64,000 bases of DNA from an uncultured Pelagibacteraceae bacterium (GCA_902524285.1 CABZCR010000003.1:1-64000), one strand, 5' to 3'; shown: positions 30,984-41,034, counted from the first letter of the stretch. Notes: generated by a model from the letters alone, not told the origin. A program made the numbers and translations.

Positions 30984-32048
30984 ATGAAAAAACTTAAAAA
31001 TATAAAGCTTTACGAAGGAGGCATTTCATCAATTCCTGGCAAAAAGCAAGTTATTAAGGTGTCCTCTAATGAGTCGCCATTTGGTCCGAGCTTGCGAGTG
31101 CAAAAGGCGATATCAACGGCCAAGTCAAAAACTCACAAATATCCTGACGGAAATAGTCTGGAATTAAAAAATGCCTTATCAAAAAAAACCAAATTAAATA
31201 TCAACAACCTCTTCGTTGGAAATGGATCAGACGAGATACTAGGCCTGGCTTGTCAACTTTTTCTAAATAAAGGAGACGAAGTTATTATTCCTAAACACAG
31301 TTTTTTAATGTTTGAAATTTACTCCAAAATTAGTGGGGGCGTTGTTAAACGTTCGTCAACAAAGAATTTACGTTTTGATGTAAAAAGTATTTTGAATAAA
31401 ATCACAAAAAAAACTAAAATTATATTTATTGCTCAGCCCAATAATCCAACAGGATTTTATCTATCCAAAAAAGAGTTAAGATTGCTTATCTCACGTGTCC
31501 CTAAGAAGATATTTATAATTATTGATTCAGCTTATGCAGAATATGTAACTGATAAAGATTATTCTAATGGCATTAACTTTGCCAAAAAATATAAAAATAT
31601 CATTGTCACTAGAACTTTCTCAAAAATTTATGGTCTGGCGTCCTTAAGATTGGGTTGGTGCTACGCTCATACAGATATAATAAAATTAATGAATAAAGTG
31701 AGAGGGCCATTTAATGTAAATCAAATTGCCCAACTTGCTGGCATTGAGGCATTAAAAGATAAAAAATATGAAAAAAATGCAATAAACCATAACAAATTTT
31801 GGCTAAAAAAAATGAATAGTGAACTAAGTAGATTGCCAGTACTTGTTTATGATAGTAGAGCAAATTTTCTACTCATTAATGTAGGCAAATCTGTAAAAAA
31901 ACTAAATCAGTATTTATTGTCAAAATCAATTATTGTAAGGTTAATGGATAAGTATAATCTTCCAGATTGCATTAGGTTATCTATTGGTAAATCTACAGAA
32001 AATAGAAAAGTCCTTAAAGCTATGAAAGAGTTTTATAATGCCAAGTAA
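30984..32048 (+). CDS. hisC: Histidinol-phosphate / aromatic aminotransferase
   Basis: Class I PLP aminotransferase of 354 residues: VSSNESPFGPS, YPDGNSLELKN, FVGNGSDEIL, QPNNPTGF, IDSAYAEY and the PLP lysine in TRTFSKIYGLASLRLGW. The family catalyses imidazole-acetol-phosphate transamination; the tight link to tyrA (11-base overlap) suggests it also, or mainly, works in tyrosine/phenylalanine synthesis, as for the second HisC copy of many alphaproteobacteria. Substrate cannot be decided from sequence. Confidence 0.9.
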   Translation: MKKLKNIKLYEGGISSIPGKKQVIKVSSNESPFGPSLRVQKAISTAKSKTHKYPDGNSLELKNALSKKTKLNINNLFVGNGSDEILGLACQLFLNKGDEVIIPKHSFLMFEIYSKISGGVVKRSSTKNLRFDVKSILNKITKKTKIIFIAQPNNPTGFYLSKKELRLLISRVPKKIFIIIDSAYAEYVTDKDYSNGINFAKKYKNIIVTRTFSKIYGLASLRLGWCYAHTDIIKLMNKVRGPFNVNQIAQLAGIEALKDKKYEKNAINHNKFWLKKMNSELSRLPVLVYDSRANFLLINVGKSVKKLNQYLLSKSIIVRLMDKYNLPDCIRLSIGKSTENRKVLKAMKEFYNAK

Positions 32049-32964
32049 GAAGAGACCATTTAAAAAAATTAGTATAATTGGTTTGGGTTTAATAGGTTCT
32101 TCTATTGCCTTGGCTATAAAAAAGAAAAAACTAGCAGAAATTACCTCTGGTTACTCCAGGTCTTTAAAAACAAGAACTATCGCGAAAAAACTTAAATTAA
32201 CAAGTGAAATAAAAAATAATATATCCGACTGTGTAAAGAATTCAGATTTGGTTATTATTTGTACTCACTTAAGCAGTTACAAAAGTATTTTTAAAAAGAT
32301 ATCACCACATCTTACTAAAGATGCTATTGTAACAGATGTCGGATCTGCGAAAGAGTCTTCAATTTCAGAAGTTGAGAGTTTAATTAAAAAAAAGATAAAT
32401 TTTGTACCTGCCCATCCTATTGCTGGTACTGAAAAAAGCGGACCAAAAGCTGGCTTTGCTGAACTATTCGAAGAAAGATGGTGCATAATTACACCTTTAA
32501 AAGGCAATAAAATCAGAGACATAAATAAAGTAAAAACTTTTTGGAAAAAATTGGGAAGCAAAGTAGAAATTATGACTCCTTCTAGACATGACAAAGTAAT
32601 GGCAGTGACTTCTCATTTGCCCCATCTAATTGCTTATAATATGGTCCATACAGCAGCTGATTTAGAAAACTTTACAAAATCAGATATTGTGAAGTTTAGC
32701 GCGAGTGGATTTAGAGATTTCACAAGAATTGCTTCCTCAGATCCTACTATGTGGAGAGATGTAATTTTGGCAAACAGAGAAGCTGTATTAGAAATGATTG
32801 GTAGATTTTCTGAAGACCTGAGTGCTATACAAAAATCAATACGGTGGGAAGACGGAGATAGTTTGCATAAGTTATTTTCAAAAACAAGAGTTGTGCGTGA
32901 GAAAATAATTAAAGCAGGTCAAGACACTTCTGATGCCGATTTTGGTAGATCAAAAAGAAAATAA
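32038..32964 (+). CDS. tyrA: Prephenate/arogenate (cyclohexadienyl) dehydrogenase
   Basis: Oxidative decarboxylation step of tyrosine synthesis. The 308-residue protein has an N-terminal Rossmann fold (IIGLGLIGSSIALA), PAHPIAGTEKSGPKAGFA, VTSHLPHLIAYNM and SGFRDFTRIASSDPTMWRD. No chorismate mutase or ACT domain is fused. It starts within the end of hisC and overlaps the convergent DUF2125 gene by 15 bases. Confidence 0.94.
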   Translation: MPSKKRPFKKISIIGLGLIGSSIALAIKKKKLAEITSGYSRSLKTRTIAKKLKLTSEIKNNISDCVKNSDLVIICTHLSSYKSIFKKISPHLTKDAIVTDVGSAKESSISEVESLIKKKINFVPAHPIAGTEKSGPKAGFAELFEERWCIITPLKGNKIRDINKVKTFWKKLGSKVEIMTPSRHDKVMAVTSHLPHLIAYNMVHTAADLENFTKSDIVKFSASGFRDFTRIASSDPTMWRDVILANREAVLEMIGRFSEDLSAIQKSIRWEDGDSLHKLFSKTRVVREKIIKAGQDTSDADFGRSKRK

Positions 32965-33684
32965 TTCCTTTAAATCGATCAAAGGGATGAAAAGCACAGA
33001 AATAATTCCATTTTTAATTACCAAAGGTGTACTAAACAAATTATCATTGTTTTCAACATTTGATACGTCTAGTTGAATATTGCCATTTAAATTTGTACTT
33101 AAATCAGAAATTTCTCCCTCTAGCAAAATTCTTGTTTCGTTTTTAAATGAGTCTAAAACATTTGATGCAACGGCTGTAAAAAAAACGCGATAGCTATTCT
33201 CATTAACTTTATTCATTTTAAAAATAATTTTTCTTATATTCTCTATATTGTAATCACCTATGTTCAGACTCATATCATTTGAAATTGAATAAATCTCATT
33301 AATTTGTCCTTTATCCATCGTTAATCTGAACTGAATATCATTCAAAAAAAAATTTAAAGAGTCATCTTCATTAAAAGAACTATTTATTTTATCCGTTCTC
33401 ACCATTAGTTTACTTATATCGAAAGGATTCATATCAATTTTTATATTTCCTATTTCTATATTAGATAGGCTATCTGATCTGTTGAGATTAGGATTTACAA
33501 TCAAACCTGATAATCTGTAAGGATACCCCGTCACCCTAAAGTCGTTATACTCAATGTTGTATTTTTCAAGGTTACTTGATAATTGGGATTTCAACTGAAA
33601 AGAAATAAACATCCAATAAATTGAATAAAAGACTAAAATAGCCAATACCAAAGCGATTATTCTATTAAATGAAAATATCTTCAT
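32950..33684 (-). CDS. DUF2125-type membrane-anchored protein
   Basis: A 244-residue protein with one N-terminal membrane anchor (about residues 9-28) and a periplasmic beta-rich region containing FRVTGYPYRLSGLIVNP, the recognisable core of DUF2125. Members accompany tyrA and acyltransferase genes in alphaproteobacteria and have no established function; the repeated strand pattern resembles lipid-transport or AsmA-like envelope proteins, which is only a suggestion. Overlaps plsC by four bases. Confidence 0.75.
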   Translation of the reverse strand: MKIFSFNRIIALVLAILVFYSIYWMFISFQLKSQLSSNLEKYNIEYNDFRVTGYPYRLSGLIVNPNLNRSDSLSNIEIGNIKIDMNPFDISKLMVRTDKINSSFNEDDSLNFFLNDIQFRLTMDKGQINEIYSISNDMSLNIGDYNIENIRKIIFKMNKVNENSYRVFFTAVASNVLDSFKNETRILLEGEISDLSTNLNGNIQLDVSNVENNDNLFSTPLVIKNGIISVLFIPLIDLKELFSF

Positions 33685-34415
33685 TTTGGATATTTAATCT
33701 TGGCCTCTTCAAGCAGTTTATCAGACTGATTTTCAATAGAATTATATAATTTTTCTTTAAATTCAGTTTTATCTAGTCCTGGTTCAATTGGTTTTAAAAA
33801 TTCAATTACCATTTTGCCAGGATAACGAAGAAATCGTCTCCTTGACCAAAAGTAACCACAATTAATTGCAACTGGTAGACAAGGAATTTTGAGACCATCG
33901 TACAAAGCTGTAACGCCATACTTATATGGGCGACGTTCACCAATTGGTGTTCTGGTTCCTTCAGGAAAAATTAATAAAGGACGGGGATCATTGTCCATAC
34001 TTCTTTTTGCAGAATTCACCATTGCCTGAATATTTGTTTCCCCTTTTCTTCTATCGACATATATGAAATTGGCTTTCTTAAAACAAAGTCCAACAATTGG
34101 TATAAATAATAATTGTTTCTTTGCAATTATTGACGGTGTTTCAATCGCTTCATTAAGAAAAATAGCTTCTGCAAGAGATTGATGTTTAGCAGCTATGAGA
34201 TATTTTCGAGTGCTTGGAATGTTTTCTAACCCACGGTACTCAACTTCTAGATTTGCAAATAGCTTAAGGCTTAATTTTGTATGTGTTGATTGAAAACGTA
34301 TGATGCCAAGCATATGTATTTTAGGTAAGAAAAAAAGTATAGGCGCAAAAAAAATACAAATTAATAATACAATATAAAATGCTAAATTTGCTAAAAGAGA
34401 TCTTACATAAATCAT
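33681..34415 (-). CDS. plsC: 1-acyl-sn-glycerol-3-phosphate acyltransferase
   Basis: Makes phosphatidic acid from lysophosphatidic acid. The 244 residues have an N-terminal membrane segment, motif I AAKHQSLAEA, in which the usual H-x4-D reads H-x4-E, motif III FPEGTRT and VAINCGYFWSRR. Glu in place of Asp occurs in this alphaproteobacterial subgroup and need not abolish activity. In a minus-strand run ydcF-plsC-DUF2125 with overlaps or spacers of a few bases. Confidence 0.9.
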   Translation of the reverse strand: MIYVRSLLANLAFYIVLLICIFFAPILFFLPKIHMLGIIRFQSTHTKLSLKLFANLEVEYRGLENIPSTRKYLIAAKHQSLAEAIFLNEAIETPSIIAKKQLLFIPIVGLCFKKANFIYVDRRKGETNIQAMVNSAKRSMDNDPRPLLIFPEGTRTPIGERRPYKYGVTALYDGLKIPCLPVAINCGYFWSRRRFLRYPGKMVIEFLKPIEPGLDKTEFKEKLYNSIENQSDKLLEEAKIKYPK

Positions 34416-34418
34416 AAT

Positions 34419-34997
34419 TTAAAGCCCTATACTCAAACTTATTTTTGTCCTTAAATATTTTATATACTCTACAATTAATTTCTTCATACGAATATTTATT
34501 TTTTGATTGTCATATTTTACACCATAATAGAAAGTTTCTTTATCTAATAAAAGTCGATTTACCTCAAGTTTAACTCTTGGTAGATGGTAATCAGATGTTA
34601 TTAACAAAATATTTTTAATATTATTATTCTTTTTCCAAAAAAAAATTTCTCTAACATTTTCGAAGGTATTTGTTGAAATGCTCTCAAGTTCAACACAACA
34701 ATTAAACAGCTGATTGAATTTTGGAAATTCTTTTTTTATTTCCTCAATAGAAATTTCTTTATTAACTCCTGATATTAAAAGTTTGGACCCAATCTCATTA
34801 TTAAGTATTTTAAGTCCCTCTAATATTCTAAATTTATCACCAGTTAGTACGACTATTCCTTCAATTTCTTTTTCATTGAGGTCTGTATTTTTATAGCTTT
34901 GAATGTTGAAGAGAAAGAAATTAAATTGTAAGAGTACGATAATTACAAATAAAAGTAGAGAAAAATGAATGTAATGTGATTTTAATTCATTAATCAT
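34419..34997 (-). CDS. YdcF/ElyC-like (DUF218) membrane protein
   Basis: A 192-residue DUF218 protein: an N-terminal membrane anchor (about residues 12-32), then GIVVLTGDKFRILEGLKIL, SKLLISGVNKE, SISTNTFENVREIF and LLITSDYHLPRVKLE. Characterised relatives such as ElyC and SanA affect envelope integrity. It is close to the minimum size for the family. Other alphaproteobacteria usually have ftsE and ftsX just upstream; here a divergent zinc-ribbon gene starts 60 bases away instead. Confidence 0.85.
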   Translation of the reverse strand: MINELKSHYIHFSLLLFVIIVLLQFNFFLFNIQSYKNTDLNEKEIEGIVVLTGDKFRILEGLKILNNEIGSKLLISGVNKEISIEEIKKEFPKFNQLFNCCVELESISTNTFENVREIFFWKKNNNIKNILLITSDYHLPRVKLEVNRLLLDKETFYYGVKYDNQKINIRMKKLIVEYIKYLRTKISLSIGL

Positions 34998-35057
34998 TTT
35001 AAATAAGTTACACTATTTTACTGCTAATAATTACAATTAATAAAATTAAGTAAGACT

Positions 35058-35447
35058 ATGATAATATCCTGTCCATCGTGTTCGGCAAAGTATCTAGTAA
35101 ATATAGAGGATATTGGCTTTGGCAGACAGGTTAAATGTACAAGATGTAACCATTCTTGGTTTCATGAAAATAAGAATTATGAAAATGATAAAAAGTTACA
35201 AATAGAGGAAATTGTTAATAGTTACGCAGAACGGGATCATTCAAAGGATCAGAATTTACCAGTTGTTTATGAAAAAAACAAAACAAGTATTCCTCTCCCA
35301 TTTCTACTTTTATTGACCCCAGTAATTTTCATATCAATCGATGCGGTTATACAAAACTCAGATGTAAATGCTTTTGAATTGAGCAGGTCAATTAACAGTT
35401 ATATTGATTATATATTAAAACAAATAAGAAGCTTCTTTTCTTATTAA
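35058..35447 (+). CDS. Zinc-ribbon (MJ0042-type) membrane protein
   Basis: A 129-residue protein with an N-terminal zinc ribbon, CPSCSAKYLV...VKCTRCNHSWFH (two CxxC knuckles), a charged middle and one membrane span near residues 78-96. MJ0042-type finger proteins occur in many alphaproteobacteria next to ftsEX and are of unknown function. Divergent from ydcF; its TAA overlaps the lysA stop as TTAA. Confidence 0.85.
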   Translation: MIISCPSCSAKYLVNIEDIGFGRQVKCTRCNHSWFHENKNYENDKKLQIEEIVNSYAERDHSKDQNLPVVYEKNKTSIPLPFLLLLTPVIFISIDAVIQNSDVNAFELSRSINSYIDYILKQIRSFFSY

Positions 35448-36676
35448 ATTTCATTTTTAATAAAGTCTTCGTATGACTGAGTTTTTCTAATTATTCTTAT
35501 TTGAGATCCATCTACCATGAGCTCTTCAATAAGTGGTCGAGCATTATAGTTTGAACTCATCGTTGAACCATATGCCCCAACATCTTTTAATATGACGTAT
35601 TGACCACTCTTTACTTTATTAAATTTTTGAATATTAAGAAATACGTCAGAACTCTCACATATTGGACCAACTATATCTGTATTTATTTCATCATATTCAC
35701 TTGTCCTGACATCTGGCATTATTTCGTGATGAGCATCGTATAATGCAGGCCTCATCATATCGTTCATACCTGCGTCGATAATGACAAATTTTTTTCCAGT
35801 TATATTCTTTGTATAAAGTACTTTTGATACTAATATTCCTGCATTTGCAGCTATAAGCCTACCTGGTTCAAAGATAAATTTAAGATTTTCTGTATCAAAA
35901 TATTTTACGATTAAGTTTTTATAGTCTTCAAAAGTAAAATTTCTTTTTTCAGGACTAATTCCCCCACCAACATCAACGGTATTTATTTTTTTTGTTTCAC
36001 TATTTATTTTAGCAACTAATTCACCAATAATTTCAAATGTTCTTTGAAATGGTGTTAGGTCTTTAATATTGCTACCTATATGAAAAGCTATAGATGAAAT
36101 CTCTAAATTTAGATAATTTTGTCGATTCTGAAAAATTTCGTAAGTTTGTTCTATACTGATTCCAAATTTATCCTCGAGACTGCCTGTGCTAATTTTTTTG
36201 TGCGTTTCTGATTGTATATCTGGATTAATCCTAATTCCTACTTTCTGAATTTTTCCCGACACAGAAGCTATTCGATTTATATGATCAAGTTCATCGAGTG
36301 ATTCTGCATTGATTTGTAAACAATTATTACTGATCGCAAATTGAATATCGCTAGCAGTTTTGCCAATGCCTGAAAAAACTATTTTATTTGGTTTCATCCC
36401 TGCTTGTAATGCTTTTCTCATTTCCCACTCAGAAACAACATCTCCTCCCGCTTCGAGTTCGGTTAGAGTTTTTAGTATTGTTAGATTTGAATTTGATTTG
36501 AGAGAAAAACACACTGTTGCATCAAGTGAATTAAGTGAATCTGAAAACTCTCTAAAATTATTTGTGAGAGTTTGTTTGCTATAACAGTAGAATGGTGTAG
36601 CTCTACCTTCAGCAATTTCTCTTATTGAGATATCCTCAAATTTAAGGATATCATTTTCATATTTTAGAAAGGACAT
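35444..36676 (-). CDS. lysA: Diaminopimelate decarboxylase
   Basis: PLP enzyme making L-lysine from meso-diaminopimelate. The 410-residue protein has the PLP lysine in VCFSLKSNSN, the GGGISPE phosphate loop, FEPGRLIAANAG and the CESSD motif that supplies the catalytic Cys. It starts two bases after lptM and is last in argH-lptM-lysA. Confidence 0.95.
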   Translation of the reverse strand: MSFLKYENDILKFEDISIREIAEGRATPFYCYSKQTLTNNFREFSDSLNSLDATVCFSLKSNSNLTILKTLTELEAGGDVVSEWEMRKALQAGMKPNKIVFSGIGKTASDIQFAISNNCLQINAESLDELDHINRIASVSGKIQKVGIRINPDIQSETHKKISTGSLEDKFGISIEQTYEIFQNRQNYLNLEISSIAFHIGSNIKDLTPFQRTFEIIGELVAKINSETKKINTVDVGGGISPEKRNFTFEDYKNLIVKYFDTENLKFIFEPGRLIAANAGILVSKVLYTKNITGKKFVIIDAGMNDMMRPALYDAHHEIMPDVRTSEYDEINTDIVGPICESSDVFLNIQKFNKVKSGQYVILKDVGAYGSTMSSNYNARPLIEELMVDGSQIRIIRKTQSYEDFIKNEI

Positions 36677-36678
36677 TT

Positions 36679-36801
36679 TTAAGCCTTATAGATCTCTATT
36701 TTATAATTGCTTTTTGATTCTGTTGGGGGAAATTCAAGAGAGCCTTTTTTCCCACAACCAAGAATACATAAGAAAATAATCAAAATACTAATATTTTTCA
36801 T
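36679..36801 (-). CDS. lptM: LptM/YifL-like small lipoprotein
   Basis: A 40-residue gene lying between argH and lysA. The product is MKNISILIIFLCILGCGKKG followed by SLEFPPTESK and a short polar tail: hydrophobic signal, lipobox ILGC, and the GCGKKG-x-L-x-x-P core of LptM/YifL. In E. coli LptM binds the LptD translocon and helps its disulfide maturation. The ATG lies inside the argH end (14-base overlap) and the TAA ends two bases before the lysA ATG, the same argH-lptM-lysA order as in other proteobacteria. Identity rests on motif plus position. Confidence 0.85.
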   Translation of the reverse strand: MKNISILIIFLCILGCGKKGSLEFPPTESKSNYKIEIYKA

Positions 36802-38185
36802 TACTTAATTCTTTCCTAGCTTGACTAATCATTTTTCTTATCTCAGTTATTGCTGTTCCGCCATAGCTTTTTTTATTGTTAATACTATTTTTCAAATCTA
36901 AAAATCCATATACAGATTTGTCTATATTTTTATCAAATTTTTTATAATCCTTCATCGATATCTTATTTAAACTTATTTTCTTTTTTTCTGCAAAGTTGAC
37001 AATTTTAGCGGTTAAATTGTGCGCACTTCTAAAAGAATAACCAAGATTTATAACTAGCCAATCTGCTAAATCAGTTGCATTGGCAAAAGATGATTTAAGC
37101 TTTTTCTCGATGTTTGATTTTTCAATTTTAATTGTAGAGATTATTTCGATCATACAATCGAGACAAAGATGAATGTTTTTACTTGTTGAGGTTACAAGCG
37201 CCTTATCTTCCTGAAGGTCTTTGCTGTAAGTTAGTGGAAGAGATTTAAGCAAGTTAAGCATAGATGATAGATTTCCTGAAATTATCGAAGATTTTGCTCT
37301 AATTAATTCAGCGCCATCAGGATTTTTTTTCTGAGGCATAATTGAAGAACTCGACATTAATTGGTCTCCGATTTTAAAGAAACCCACTAAATCGGAATTA
37401 TAAAGAGTAATTTCCTCGGCTAACCTTGATAAGTGAACAGCCATTAAGGATGAACTAGATAAAAAATCTACCACAAAATCTCGATCAGAAACTGTATCCA
37501 ATGAATTTTTTGTAGGTTTTTTAAAGTCAAGCATTTTTGTTGTTTTGTTTCTATTAATTGGAAAATTAGTTCCCGCTAAGGCTCCTGCACCAAGCGGATT
37601 TTCGTTCATTCTTCTAAAAGAGTCGCTGAATCGATTCGTATCCCTATTAAACATTTCAAAGTACGCCATAAAAAAATGTCCAACTGATATTGGCTGCGCA
37701 GTTTGCAGGTGAGTAAGGCCTGGAAACGTAATCAAAATATTTTTACTTGCAACCTGTAGTAACGCAGATTTCAGTTTTTTTAATTTTTTTGAAATCAGTA
37801 TATTATCTTTTTTCATCCACAATTTTAAATCTGTTACAACTTGATCATTTCTAGATCTACCAGTATGTAACCTTTCAGCGGCATCACCAATAAGCTCTTC
37901 TAGTCTACTCTCAATATTCATGTGGATATCTTCAAGATTATCATCAAATATAAATTTATTATTTTTAATTTCAGTCCTAATTTTTTTTAATCCGGAAATA
38001 ATTTTTTTTGAGTCTTTATTAGAAATTATTTTTTGAGACGAGAGCATTGTAGCGTGTGCAATCGATGCTTCAATATCCTCTTCAAATAAAAATTTGTCAT
38101 TTTCTAAAGACGAATTAATATTTATAAAAGACTCACTCGATTTTTTATTAAATCTATCTCTTAACTTATTTTTTTTAATGGACAT
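36788..38185 (-). CDS. argH: Argininosuccinate lyase
   Basis: Last step of arginine synthesis. The 465-residue protein shows LEDIHMNIESRLEELIGD, GRSRNDQVVTDL, the signature SSSIMPQKKNPDGAE and FANATDLADWLV. Full length. The start is 30 bases inside the region where the divergent TlpA-like frame is open, but that gene most likely begins outside argH. Confidence 0.96.
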   Translation of the reverse strand: MSIKKNKLRDRFNKKSSESFININSSLENDKFLFEEDIEASIAHATMLSSQKIISNKDSKKIISGLKKIRTEIKNNKFIFDDNLEDIHMNIESRLEELIGDAAERLHTGRSRNDQVVTDLKLWMKKDNILISKKLKKLKSALLQVASKNILITFPGLTHLQTAQPISVGHFFMAYFEMFNRDTNRFSDSFRRMNENPLGAGALAGTNFPINRNKTTKMLDFKKPTKNSLDTVSDRDFVVDFLSSSSLMAVHLSRLAEEITLYNSDLVGFFKIGDQLMSSSSIMPQKKNPDGAELIRAKSSIISGNLSSMLNLLKSLPLTYSKDLQEDKALVTSTSKNIHLCLDCMIEIISTIKIEKSNIEKKLKSSFANATDLADWLVINLGYSFRSAHNLTAKIVNFAEKKKISLNKISMKDYKKFDKNIDKSVYGFLDLKNSINNKKSYGGTAITEIRKMISQARKELSNEKY

Positions 38186-38213
38186 TTTACTAAAACTATT
38201 TATTTCTCAAATA

Positions 38214-38747
38214 ATGATGATTTCTTTATGCAGTAGATTTATAATTTTGATGGTATATGCCACAATCCTTATCTTTTGCAACAGTTTATATCCTTCAAAT
38301 TCACACGCGAATGAGTTGATAATAGAAAAAAAACAAGGTTTTTTGAGTAAATTCGAAGATATCAATAGCAATGATGTCACTTTAAATGATTTTAATGGCA
38401 AGTTGCTTTTAATTAATCTCTGGGCAACATGGTGTGAACCTTGCAAAGAAGAAATGCCATCACTCGATAGATTGCAACAAAAATATGATAAACAAGATTT
38501 TCAGATACTTGCAATAAGCGTTGATCGTGGGCCGAAGAAAAAGTCAGTAAATTTTTTTAATGAATACGAAATCCAAAATATAGATTTATTCTTTGACGAT
38601 AAAAATAATATACCACGAGAAGTAAGAGCAGCAGGACTGCCATTTTCATTTTTTATTGATCAAGAGGGAAATCAAATAGCAAAGTTTATTGGTCCAACTG
38701 AATGGGACAGTAACTACTTTCAAGATTATATTGATAGTAATTTATAA
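38214..38747 (+). CDS. TlpA-like thioredoxin-fold lipoprotein or periplasmic protein
   Basis: Thioredoxin-fold thiol-disulfide protein with the active site WATWCEPCKEEMPSL, hence a periplasmic reductase of the TlpA/ResA type. The frame is open from 38094, but upstream ATGs (38094, 38178) lie inside argH; the ATG at 38214 gives 177 residues with a hydrophobic signal segment ending near NSHANEL. ATGs at 38217 and 38250 also fit. Divergent from argH, an arrangement common in alphaproteobacteria. Possible roles include cytochrome c maturation. Confidence 0.85.
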   Translation: MMISLCSRFIILMVYATILIFCNSLYPSNSHANELIIEKKQGFLSKFEDINSNDVTLNDFNGKLLLINLWATWCEPCKEEMPSLDRLQQKYDKQDFQILAISVDRGPKKKSVNFFNEYEIQNIDLFFDDKNNIPREVRAAGLPFSFFIDQEGNQIAKFIGPTEWDSNYFQDYIDSNL

Positions 38748-38751
38748 ATAA

Positions 38752-39681
38752 TTATAAGGCTTGTTCTAATTCGGGAAGAACCTGAAACAAGTCTGCTACC
38801 AAACCATAGTCTGCTACATCAAATATAGGTGCTTCTTCATCTTTATTTATGGCAACTATAATTTTTGAGTCTTTCATGCCAGCCAAGTGCTGGATCGCTC
38901 CAGATATTCCGACCGCTATGTACAGTTCGGGTGCTACAACTTTACCAGTTTGTCCGACTTGATAATCATTTGGAACAAAGCCTGCATCAACGGCAGCTCG
39001 AGATGCTCCAACAGCAGCTCCAAGTTTTTCAGCTACTTTATCCAAAAGTTCAAAGTTTTCTCCATTTTGCATTCCACGTCCACCTGAAATAATTGTCTTT
39101 GCAGAAGTAAGTTCTGGCCTATCAGATTTTGTTAGCTCTTCGCCCACAAATTCTGAAATTGATGGAATATTCTCAGCATTTATCTTTGCAACCTCGCATT
39201 CAGCAGAATCAGTTGTTGCAGCTTTGAAGGCAGTTGGTCTAACCGTGAGAACTTTCTTTGCGTCAGATGTTTGTACAGTTGCAATAGCGTTACCAGCATA
39301 AATTGTTCTAATAAATGTATCTGCACTTTCAACAGCAACGATCTCCGATATTTGAGAGACATCAAGTTTTGCAGCAAGTCTAGGCATCACATTTTTACCA
39401 GTTGTTGTTGCTGCAGCCAAAAAGTAGTCATAATCGCCGGCAATATTAAAAATAACTTGAGTAAGTTTTTCAGCCAAAACATTATCAAATGCTGCATCAT
39501 CCAAGTGGAGTAATTTACTCAATCCATTAATTTTTGAAGCCTCCGCAACAGCTTCATCAATATTTGAGCCCACAATAAGTCCGTGAACATCGCCTTCAAT
39601 TTGAGACGCTGCTGTTATAGCTTTTAAACTTTGATCGCTGACCTTTCCGTTTGCATGCTCGATATAAAAAAGTGATGTCAT
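38752..39681 (-). CDS. etfA: Electron transfer flavoprotein alpha subunit
   Basis: FAD-binding subunit of ETF, which takes electrons from acyl-CoA dehydrogenases and passes them to ETF-quinone oxidoreductase. The 309 residues include the C-terminal FAD domain with [45 protein letters not shown] and [15 protein letters not shown]. Overlaps etfB by four bases. Near mcd, whose electrons it is expected to accept. Confidence 0.96.
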   Translation of the reverse strand: MTSLFYIEHANGKVSDQSLKAITAASQIEGDVHGLIVGSNIDEAVAEASKINGLSKLLHLDDAAFDNVLAEKLTQVIFNIAGDYDYFLAAATTTGKNVMPRLAAKLDVSQISEIVAVESADTFIRTIYAGNAIATVQTSDAKKVLTVRPTAFKAATTDSAECEVAKINAENIPSISEFVGEELTKSDRPELTSAKTIISGGRGMQNGENFELLDKVAEKLGAAVGASRAAVDAGFVPNDYQVGQTGKVVAPELYIAVGISGAIQHLAGMKDSKIIVAINKDEEAPIFDVADYGLVADLFQVLPELEQAL

Positions 39682-40427
39682 ATAACTCCTGCCTCATTTT
39701 TTAATTTTTCTACAAGATCTCCAACATTCTCGACTTTGATTCCAGCCTGACGCTTTGGAGGTTCAATAACTTTTAAAATACTTACTCTGGGTGTAACATC
39801 AACTCCATAGTCGTTAGGAGATTTTTGATCAATTGGCTTCTTTTTTGCTTTCATTATGTTGGGCAGAGAAGCATACCTAGGTTCATTCAATCTTAAATCG
39901 GTGGTAATAATAGCGGGCATATTCAGATTTACAGTTTGTAAACCTCCATCTATTTCTCTGGTGACTTTAACCTTGTCGCCGTCGATTTCAACTTTTGAAG
40001 CAAAAGTTCCTTGAGGCATATCTGTTAGTGCAGCAAGCATTTGACCGGTTTGATTGTTATCTCCATCAATCGCTTGCTTTCCGGATATCACTAGTCCAGG
40101 TGACTCGCTTTCACAAATTTTTGCTAGAATTTTTGCAATTGAAATAGGCTCAACTTTTTCTTCTGTGAGCACATGTATTCCTCGGTCAGCTCCCATTGCA
40201 AGAGCCGTTCGAATAGTTTCTTGACAAGATTGATTGCCGATTGAAACAGCGATGATCTCTTCAGCTTTACCAGCTTCTTTTAATCTAATTGCCTCTTCAA
40301 CTGCAATTTCACAAAAGGGGTTCATAGACATTTTTACATTCTCAGTTTCAACACCAGTTTGATCAGATTTAACTCTGATGTTAACGTACGGATCAATAAC
40401 TCTTTTGACAGGGACTAAAATTTTCAT
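39678..40427 (-). CDS. etfB: Electron transfer flavoprotein beta subunit
   Basis: AMP-binding ETF subunit. The 249-residue protein has the N-terminal [40 protein letters not shown] and the recognition-loop region [17 protein letters not shown] good AGGAG ribosome binding site for etfA lies within its 3' end. Separated from the adenosyltransferase gene by 43 bases without a clear terminator, so it may belong to the ccr-mcd transcript. Confidence 0.96.
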   Translation of the reverse strand: MKILVPVKRVIDPYVNIRVKSDQTGVETENVKMSMNPFCEIAVEEAIRLKEAGKAEEIIAVSIGNQSCQETIRTALAMGADRGIHVLTEEKVEPISIAKILAKICESESPGLVISGKQAIDGDNNQTGQMLAALTDMPQGTFASKVEIDGDKVKVTREIDGGLQTVNLNMPAIITTDLRLNEPRYASLPNIMKAKKKPIDQKSPNDYGVDVTPRVSILKVIEPPKRQAGIKVENVGDLVEKLKNEAGVI

Positions 40428-40470
40428 GATTTATGTGTTATAATATCTTTTTTAGTTGAGTAAACATAAA

Positions 40471-41034
40471 TTATACATTCTTACCAGGTTTCCACAAAAT
40501 ATCTTTTTTGCCATTGTTGTTTTCAACTCTCGATAAAACAAAAAATAAATCAGATAACCGATTGATATATTTAATTGCTTCTTCGTTGACCTCTTCTTTT
40601 TTTGCAAGTGCGACAATCTGAGTTTCAGCTCGGCGCGTTACAGTTCTTGCGTTGTGTAAAAATGCCGCAGACTGAGACCCTCCCGGTAGCACAAAAGAAT
40701 TAAGGGGTGCTAACTTTGCGTTATATTTGTCAATTGTTTTTTCAATTCTTGTAACCTGCTTGCTTGTAACGCGTAGCGGTTTATATTTTGGTTTTTTTTC
40801 AACTGGAGTTGCGAGATCAGCACCTAAATCAAATAAGTCATTTTGTATTTCTGAAATTATTTTTTTCAGAGATGATTTGGCACTCGTGTTTAAAATTCCA
40901 AGTATAGAATTCAGTTCATCGACAGTCCCGTATGCTTTTATTCTTATATTATCCTTAAATACACGTTTGCCAGATACTAGCCCTGTCTTGCCTTTATCAC
41001 CGGCCCTTGTATAAATTTTATTGAGTTTTACCAT
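40471..41034 (-). CDS. pduO: ATP:cob(I)alamin adenosyltransferase, PduO type
   Basis: Makes adenosylcobalamin. The 187-residue PduO-family protein has TRAGDKGKTGLVSG, the ATP-binding RTVTRRAE with catalytic Arg residues, and INRLSDLFFVLSR. It is coupled to the small membrane gene upstream by TAATG and lies next to mcd and ccr; AdoCbl is the cofactor of Ecm encoded divergently, so the local role is clear. Confidence 0.93.
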   Translation of the reverse strand: MVKLNKIYTRAGDKGKTGLVSGKRVFKDNIRIKAYGTVDELNSILGILNTSAKSSLKKIISEIQNDLFDLGADLATPVEKKPKYKPLRVTSKQVTRIEKTIDKYNAKLAPLNSFVLPGGSQSAAFLHNARTVTRRAETQIVALAKKEEVNEEAIKYINRLSDLFFVLSRVENNNGKKDILWKPGKNV

